Below, in pieces: positions 6,308 to 9,797 of a DNA stretch of 9,797 nucleotides. The translations under genes were made by a program, and so were the position numbers. Source of the DNA: Actinomycetes bacterium. Lineage in GTDB: Bacteria; Actinomycetota; Acidimicrobiia; Acidimicrobiales; RAAP-2. The stretch is taken from contig JAKAZC010000083.1 in assembly GCA_021826655.1 (NCBI GenBank), forward strand, positions 1 through 9,797, read 5' to 3'. The notes beneath the pieces are model-generated. The model was not told the origin of the DNA. It did not search any database and saw nothing but the letters and a program-made list of their open reading frames with translations. Position 1 is the stretch's first letter. Every line of letters begins with the position of its first letter.

Positions 6308-6763
6308 GTGCCCACCTACGAATACCGCTGCGACCACTGTGCGACGAACTTCGACGTCGTCCAGTCGTTCCAGGACGACCCGCTGACCGAGTGCCCGACC
6401 TGCGGGAGTCCGGTCCGCAAGGTCTTCGGCAGCGTCGGGATCGTGTTCAAGGGGAGCGGGTTCTACAAGACGGACAGTCGGCCGGGGAACGGGTCCTCGT
6501 CCCGACCCGGGGAGTCGACGGCCGCCGCCGCGGCCGGAGACGCGGCCCCGGGTGGTTCCGGCCCGACCACCGAGTCGTCCACGTCCGACTCGTCCACGTC
6601 CGACTCGTCCGACTCGTCCGACTCGAAGGGGGGCGTGTCTCCCGACAAGAACACGTCGGGAGGGACGCCGTCAGACAAGGCGGCGCCGTCGACCAAGGTG
6701 CCGTCCGGCTCCACGTCGTCCTCGGGGGGATCCGGCTCGGGGAGTTCCACCGCGCCCGCCTGA
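6308..6763 (+). CDS. fmdB: FmdB-family zinc-ribbon protein with a Ser/Asp-rich repeat tail
   Basis: This 151-aa protein starts with the classic FmdB zinc ribbon: MPTYEYRCDHC (C8, C11), then TECPTCGSPVRKVFGSVGIV (C29, C32) and FKGSGFYKTD (48-56). The family is widespread and named after a putative regulator of formamidase; its molecular function is not established. After residue ~57 the sequence becomes a low-complexity tail of Ser, Gly, Thr, Pro and Asp, including STSDSSTSDSSDSSDS, ending STAPA. Family members often carry such a disordered tail of variable length. The GTG start is supported by GGAAGGA at 6293-6299. It has its own promoter-like box and is followed by a strong hairpin, so it is probably monocistronic despite standing beside pilT. 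Confidence 0.9.
   Translation: MPTYEYRCDHCATNFDVVQSFQDDPLTECPTCGSPVRKVFGSVGIVFKGSGFYKTDSRPGNGSSSRPGESTAAAAAGDAAPGGSGPTTESSTSDSSTSDSSDSSDSKGGVSPDKNTSGGTPSDKAAPSTKVPSGSTSSSGGSGSGSSTAPA
6575..6625 (+). repeat. Short tandem repeats inside fmdB
   Basis: Two perfect 15-bp units TCGTCCACGTCCGAC (6575-6589, 6590-6604) run directly into two perfect 9-bp units TCGTCCGAC (6605-6613, 6614-6622) and a partial copy. All units are multiples of three, so copy-number change keeps the fmdB frame. Confidence 0.9.
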
Positions 6764-6766
6764 CAC

Positions 6767-6783
6767 CGGCCGGCCGCCGGCCG
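6767..6783 (+). terminator. Hairpin directly after fmdB, likely terminator
   Basis: CGGCCGGCCGCCGGCCG folds as a 7-bp all-GC stem with a 3-nt loop, three bases after the fmdB stop. No T tract follows, as is common in high-GC genomes. Confidence 0.5.
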
Positions 6784-6866
6784 CCCAGTCCGGTCCACGT
6801 GGCGGATCCGACACCACGACGGCCGCGGCGCCGCCGGGTCCTTCGGCGACCACTCTCCGGAGTGCC

Positions 6867-6894
6867 TTGTCCGCGCAGAGTGGTCCTGTACCAT
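6867..6894 (+). promoter_or_regulatory. Promoter for pilT
   Basis: TTGTCC (6867-6872, four of six matches to TTGACA) and TACCAT (6889-6894) are spaced by 16 bases. The -10 ends seven bases before the ATG at 6902, so the transcript would be leaderless and the ATG at 6893 would lie inside the -10. Confidence 0.5.
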
Positions 6895-6901
6895 GGGAAC
6901 G

Positions 6902-8014
6902 ATGGACATCGCAGACCTGGACCGACTGCTGATCGCCCTCGGCGAATTCGACGGCTCGGACCTCCACATCAAGGCCGGTGCCCCGCCCCGCATGCGGATC
7001 GCCGGCGCCCTGCGCACGGTCGAAGGTGAGCCCGACTTCACCGCCGAGGAGACCGAGGCCATCGCCGAGTCGATGATGACCGAGTCCGTGCGCCAGACGT
7101 TCGCGGAACGCCACGAGGCCGATTTCGCCTACAGCATCCCCGGGACGGGCCGGTTCCGCGTCAACGCCTACTACCAGCGGTCGTCGGCCGCACTCGCCAT
7201 CCGACGGGTCAGGGCGACGCCCGCCACGGCCGACGAGCTCGGCCTCCCGTCCGTGGTCACCGAGCTCGCCCAGCAGATGCGTGGGCTGGTGCTGGTCACC
7301 GGGCCCACCGGCTCGGGCAAGACGACGACCCTGGCGGCGATGATCGACTACATCAATCATTTCCGCTCCTGTCACATCGTGACGATCGAGGACCCCGTCG
7401 AAGTACTGCACCGAGACGACCTGGCGGCGATCGACCAGCGCGAGGTGGGGTTCGACACCGAATCGTTCAACTCGGCGATGCGGGTCGTCCTCCGTCAGGA
7501 CCCCGACGTGATCCTGGTCGGCGAGATGCGCGACCAGGAGACCGTCGCGGCCGCTCTGGGCGCCGCCGAGACGGGTCACCTGGTCTTCTCGACGCTCCAC
7601 ACCATCAACGCCACGGAGACGATCAACCGGATCGTCGACTTCTTCCCGCCCCATCAGCAGTCCCAGATCCGACTCAGCCTGGCCGGGTCGCTCCAGGGCA
7701 TCGTCTGCCAGCGCCTGATCCCCACCGTCGACGGCGACGGCCGGGTGCCGGTCCTCGAGGTCCTGGTGATCAACGGTCGGATCCAACAGGCCATCGTCGA
7801 CCCGTTGCTGACCGGGGACATCGAGGGCATCGTCGCCGACGGCGCCTACTACGGGATGGTCACGTTCGACCAGTCGCTGGCCACCCTGATCGCGTCGGGT
7901 CGGATCTCGCTCGCCGAGGCGATGGCGACCGCGAGCAACCCCCACGACCTCAAGGTCTTGCTCGAGCGCCAGGGAATCCTGCAGACAGGCTCGTTCGCGG
8001 CCCAGCTGGGCTGA
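6902..8014 (+). CDS. pilT: Type IV pilus retraction ATPase PilT
   Basis: PilT is the cytoplasmic hexameric ATPase that disassembles the pilus and powers twitching. The 370-aa length is normal. The N-terminal domain has the PilT hallmark SDLHIKAGAPPRMRIAGALR (19-38). The ATPase core has Walker A GPTGSGKTTT (134-143, K140), Asp box TIEDPVE (161-167), IDQREVG (177-183), Walker B DPDVILVGEMRD (200-211, catalytic E208) and His box STLHT (230-234). The end shows YYGMVTFDQSLATLIASGRI and ATASNPHDL, typical of PilT. The AIRNLIRE motif associated with retraction reads DIEGIVAD here (306-313). ATG at 6902 is preferred over 6893 because the promoter's -10 overlaps the latter. The next gene encodes PilM-PilN, but a 232-bp gap with its own promoter-like signals separates them. 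Confidence 0.95.
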   Translation: MDIADLDRLLIALGEFDGSDLHIKAGAPPRMRIAGALRTVEGEPDFTAEETEAIAESMMTESVRQTFAERHEADFAYSIPGTGRFRVNAYYQRSSAALAIRRVRATPATADELGLPSVVTELAQQMRGLVLVTGPTGSGKTTTLAAMIDYINHFRSCHIVTIEDPVEVLHRDDLAAIDQREVGFDTESFNSAMRVVLRQDPDVILVGEMRDQETVAAALGAAETGHLVFSTLHTINATETINRIVDFFPPHQQSQIRLSLAGSLQGIVCQRLIPTVDGDGRVPVLEVLVINGRIQQAIVDPLLTGDIEGIVADGAYYGMVTFDQSLATLIASGRISLAEAMATASNPHDLKVLLERQGILQTGSFAAQLG

Positions 8015-8033
8015 CGGCACCGACGACTTCGCC

Positions 8034-8061
8034 TCAAGGTACATCGACTCCGTTCCGATAC
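8034..8061 (+). promoter_or_regulatory. Possible FliA/WhiG (sigma-28 type) promoter upstream of pilM
   Basis: TCAA (8034-8037) and TCCGATAC (8054-8061) are 16 bases apart. The known sigma-28 consensus is TAAA, 15-16 bases, GCCGATAA; matches are three of four and six of eight. The leader to pilM would be about 180 nt. The match is suggestive only. Confidence 0.3.
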
Positions 8062-8170
8062 ATGCGGTACGGCCCGCCAGGCCATGAGATGCGTCGACGT
8101 ACTACGAAGGACCGGAGACGACCAATGAGCTCATCGAGGTTGCGTTCATCAACAAGGGTGGGTGACGCCC

Positions 8171-8185
8171 GTCCGCACGGCGGAC
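8171..8185 (+). other. Hairpin in the pilM leader
   Basis: GTCCGC-ACG-GCGGAC forms a perfect 6-bp stem with a 3-nt loop, 61 bases upstream of the pilM start. The rest of the 232-base gap after pilT holds a weak 44-codon frame (8125-8259) and no gene I can support. No known riboswitch consensus was recognised. Confidence 0.35.
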
Positions 8186-8246
8186 ACGCCGCCCCCTACT
8201 CACGCCGATCGATCCTCGCCGCCGGCCCGACCACTGGAGCCCGCAC

Positions 8247-9590
8247 GTGGCACGCCTGATCGTCGGACTGGACATCGGAACCAGCGCCGTCCGGGCCGCA
8301 GAGCTCGACGTCTCCAAGCACACACCGGTCCTCATGACCTACGGCCAGGTGGGTCTCCCGCCCGGCTCACTCGAGGACGGCGAGATCCGCGACGCGTCCT
8401 CGGTCGCCAAGGCGATCGAGAAGCTCTGGAAGAACGGGCAGTTCAGCGGCTCGTCGGTCATCGTGGGTATCGCCGGACTGCGGGCGATCACCCGCGAGGT
8501 CGACCTTCCCTACGTGCCCGACGACGAGGTGGAGAGCGCCGTCCGCTTCCAGTCCGAAGAGGTCGTCCCCTTCCCCCCGGACCAGACGATCCTGTCCTCC
8601 CAGGTGCTGGCCGACTACACCAACGACGAGGGCGCCAAGATGCGGCGCGTGCTCATCGCCGCGGCCCACGTCGACCTGGTGAACGGAGTGATCGGCGCCG
8701 TCGAACAGGCGGGCCTCACGGTGGACGCGGTGGACCTCATCTCCTCGGCACTGGTGCGTTCGATCGGCAGCCACGAGGCCTCGGACCGTCCGGAGGCGAT
8801 CGTCTCGGTGGGGGCCGGGCTCACGGTGGTGGTCGTCCACCAGTCCGGCCGGCCCCAGTTCGTCCGCACCATCGGGTCCGGCGGCAACGCCACCACCGCC
8901 GCCATCGCCGCCTCCCTGGACATGCCCATCGTCGACGCCGAGGCCCTCAAGTACCGGTTCGGCGCGGACTCGACACAGATCCAGGCCGGCGAGCGGGTCG
9001 CCCAGGCGAGCATGCGCGACCTGGTCGACGAGATCCGGAATTCGATCCAGTACTTCGCATCGCTGCCGGACCGGCTCCCCGTGTCGCAGATCCTCGTGAC
9101 CGGCGGCGGCTCCGAGCTCCCCGGCTTCGTCCCCATGCTCGAGTCCCAGGTCCACCTCCCCGTGCGGACCGTGTCGCCACTCGACCGCGTGGACGTCTCG
9201 AAGCTCGACCTCACACCCGAGCAGTCGACCGCCGTCGCTCCGGTCCTGGCCTCACCCATCGGCCTGGCGCTCCCCGAGCCCGACAAGGCGGTCAAGAAGT
9301 TCAACCTGCTCCCGGCCGAGGTGGCGGAGAAGTCCCGGATGCGCCGGATCCAGCAGCGCACGGTCGTCGGCTCGGTCGCCGTGATCGTCCTCCTCCTCCT
9401 CTTCGGGGGTTGGAAGTTCCTCCAGGTGCGCAGCGAACAGAACAAGGTCGGCGACCTCCAGGCCAGCATCGCCTCGCTGAACGCCCAGGTCCCCAAGTAC
9501 GACCTGGTGGTGGCGGCCCACGACGCCTACACGGCCGGGCTCAGCCGGCGGGCGTCGGTGATCAACTCCGCCATCGACTGGCCGCTGGTC
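8247..9590 (+). CDS. pilM: PilM-PilN fusion, type IV pilus alignment protein, truncated by a chimeric junction
   Basis: PilM is an actin-like cytoplasmic protein that binds the N-terminal tail of inner-membrane PilN, linking the pilus motor to the envelope. Residues 1-~340 are PilM: phosphate-1 loop [15 protein letters not shown] (6-20), [18 protein letters not shown] (73-90), [15 protein letters not shown] (95-109), [11 protein letters not shown] (188-198), and the adenosine loop [12 protein letters not shown] (282-293). Then comes [13 protein letters not shown] (350-362), matching the INLLP motif at the start of PilN, a transmembrane helix [20 protein letters not shown] (373-392) and a helical region with [12 protein letters not shown] (437-448), typical of early PilN. 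Authentic sequence stops near 9590. The frame then reads 28 meaningless codons antisense to tolB and ends at 9674. GTG at 8247 has GGAG at 8236-8239. Confidence 0.9.
9578..9590. other. Chimeric junction (13-bp shared stretch)
   Basis: CTGGCCGCTGGTC encodes WPLV of PilN on the plus strand and the end of LTSGQ of TolB on the minus strand. Left of it only the PilN reading makes sense; right of it only TolB does. Confidence 0.75.
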
Positions 9591-9797
9591 AGGAATCGGT
9601 GGTTGGCCCCGTCCGAATCCATGATCGCAAGGCGCTTCATGCGATGGTCCTTGGGACCGGTCTCGGCGATGTAGGCGATCTTCGAATCGAAGAACGGGCT
9701 TTCCCCCGACAGACGCGAATAGACCATGTCCGCGCACTTGTGCGCCGCGCGGCGCCAGTCCGAAGGCGGAACCTGCCAGCCGCCCTTCACCAGCTGC
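9578..9797 (-). CDS. tolB: TolB fragment of alphaproteobacterial type (foreign to the rest of the window)
   Basis: TolB is a periplasmic beta-propeller protein of the Tol-Pal system, which holds the outer membrane of Gram-negative cells. The minus-strand frame is open from the right edge and reads, in order, [60 protein letters not shown] and [13 protein letters not shown]. This is the end of the N-terminal TolB domain and the start of the propeller. The style ([21 protein letters not shown]) is alphaproteobacterial and closest in my memory to Sphingomonadales. Codons such as GAT, TAT, CGT and CTT appear more often than in the actinobacterial genes. Homology stops at ~9578, where the propeller should continue with LTPRFSP-like sequence but PilN DNA begins. 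Both ends are incomplete. Actinomycetota lack a Tol-Pal system, so this is not a resident gene. Confidence 0.88.

Noticed and set aside
8088..8156. A protein-like frame (ETTNELIEVAFINKGG then stop) in the pilT-pilM gap.
   Set aside because: It follows a stop at 8085-8087 and has no ATG, GTG or TTG start; too short to call a gene or a pseudogene.
8015..8246. A cyclic di-GMP (GEMM) riboswitch in the pilM leader.
   Set aside because: No conserved GEMM sequence blocks or paired stems in the right order could be found; only one small hairpin is present.
8125..8259. A 44-codon frame with GGAG seven bases upstream, overlapping the pilM start by 13 bases.
   Set aside because: Composition is Ser/Arg-rich low complexity with no hydrophobic or structural pattern; the binding site alone is not enough.
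9591..9674. The last 28 codons of the apparent pilMN frame as a genuine C terminus.
   Set aside because: They are antisense to a clear TolB coding sequence and do not resemble PilN.
1..9797. CRISPR array, tRNA/rRNA, insertion sequence, integrase or prophage genes.
   Set aside because: No regularly spaced repeats, no tRNA-like cloverleaf or rRNA consensus, and no transposase or phage motifs were seen in any frame.

Overview
The window reads as about 9.6 kb of a GC-rich actinomycetote chromosome, most likely class Acidimicrobiia or a relative. This rests on the very high G/C at third codon positions, frequent GTG starts, TANNNT -10 boxes placed 6-7 nt before start codons (leaderless style), and a type IV pilus (T4P) gene set. 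The last ~210 bases belong to something else. They encode, on the minus strand, an internal piece of an alphaproteobacterial-type TolB, joined tail-to-tail to the pilus gene pilM/N inside a ~13 bp stretch. I read this as an assembly or amplification chimera, not biology.

Layout. 1-1581 (minus): N-terminal 527 codons of a PilB/GspE-type pilus extension ATPase with two MshEN-like domains; the ATPase core runs off the left edge. 1582-1843: divergent intergenic region. 1844-1981 (plus): possible 45-aa small ORF whose stop overlaps the start of 1978-2814, a prepilin-peptidase (PilD, A24) homologue that keeps the zinc-binding cysteines but lacks both catalytic aspartates. 2797-2895: a good promoter and a possible leaderless 20-codon upstream ORF leading into a NarL/LuxR-type response regulator (2892-3557) and its overlapping HisKA_3 sensor kinase (3554-5164). 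5296-5592: small unknown protein. 5702-6187 (minus): moaC of molybdenum cofactor synthesis, convergent with the unknown gene and divergent from fmdB (6308-6763, zinc ribbon with a Ser/Asp repeat tail). 6902-8014: pilT retraction ATPase. 8247-9590: pilM fused to the start of pilN, cut off by the chimeric junction.

How the genes work together. PilB and PilT would power pilus extension and retraction. PilM-PilN would form the cytoplasmic/inner-membrane alignment platform. The PilD-like protein belongs to the prepilin-processing family but may only methylate or be inactive. The two-component pair sits between pilus genes and could control them or sense an envelope signal, which is inference from position only. 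MoaC, FmdB and the 98-aa protein look like interspersed genes. No RNA gene, CRISPR array, insertion sequence or prophage was seen.
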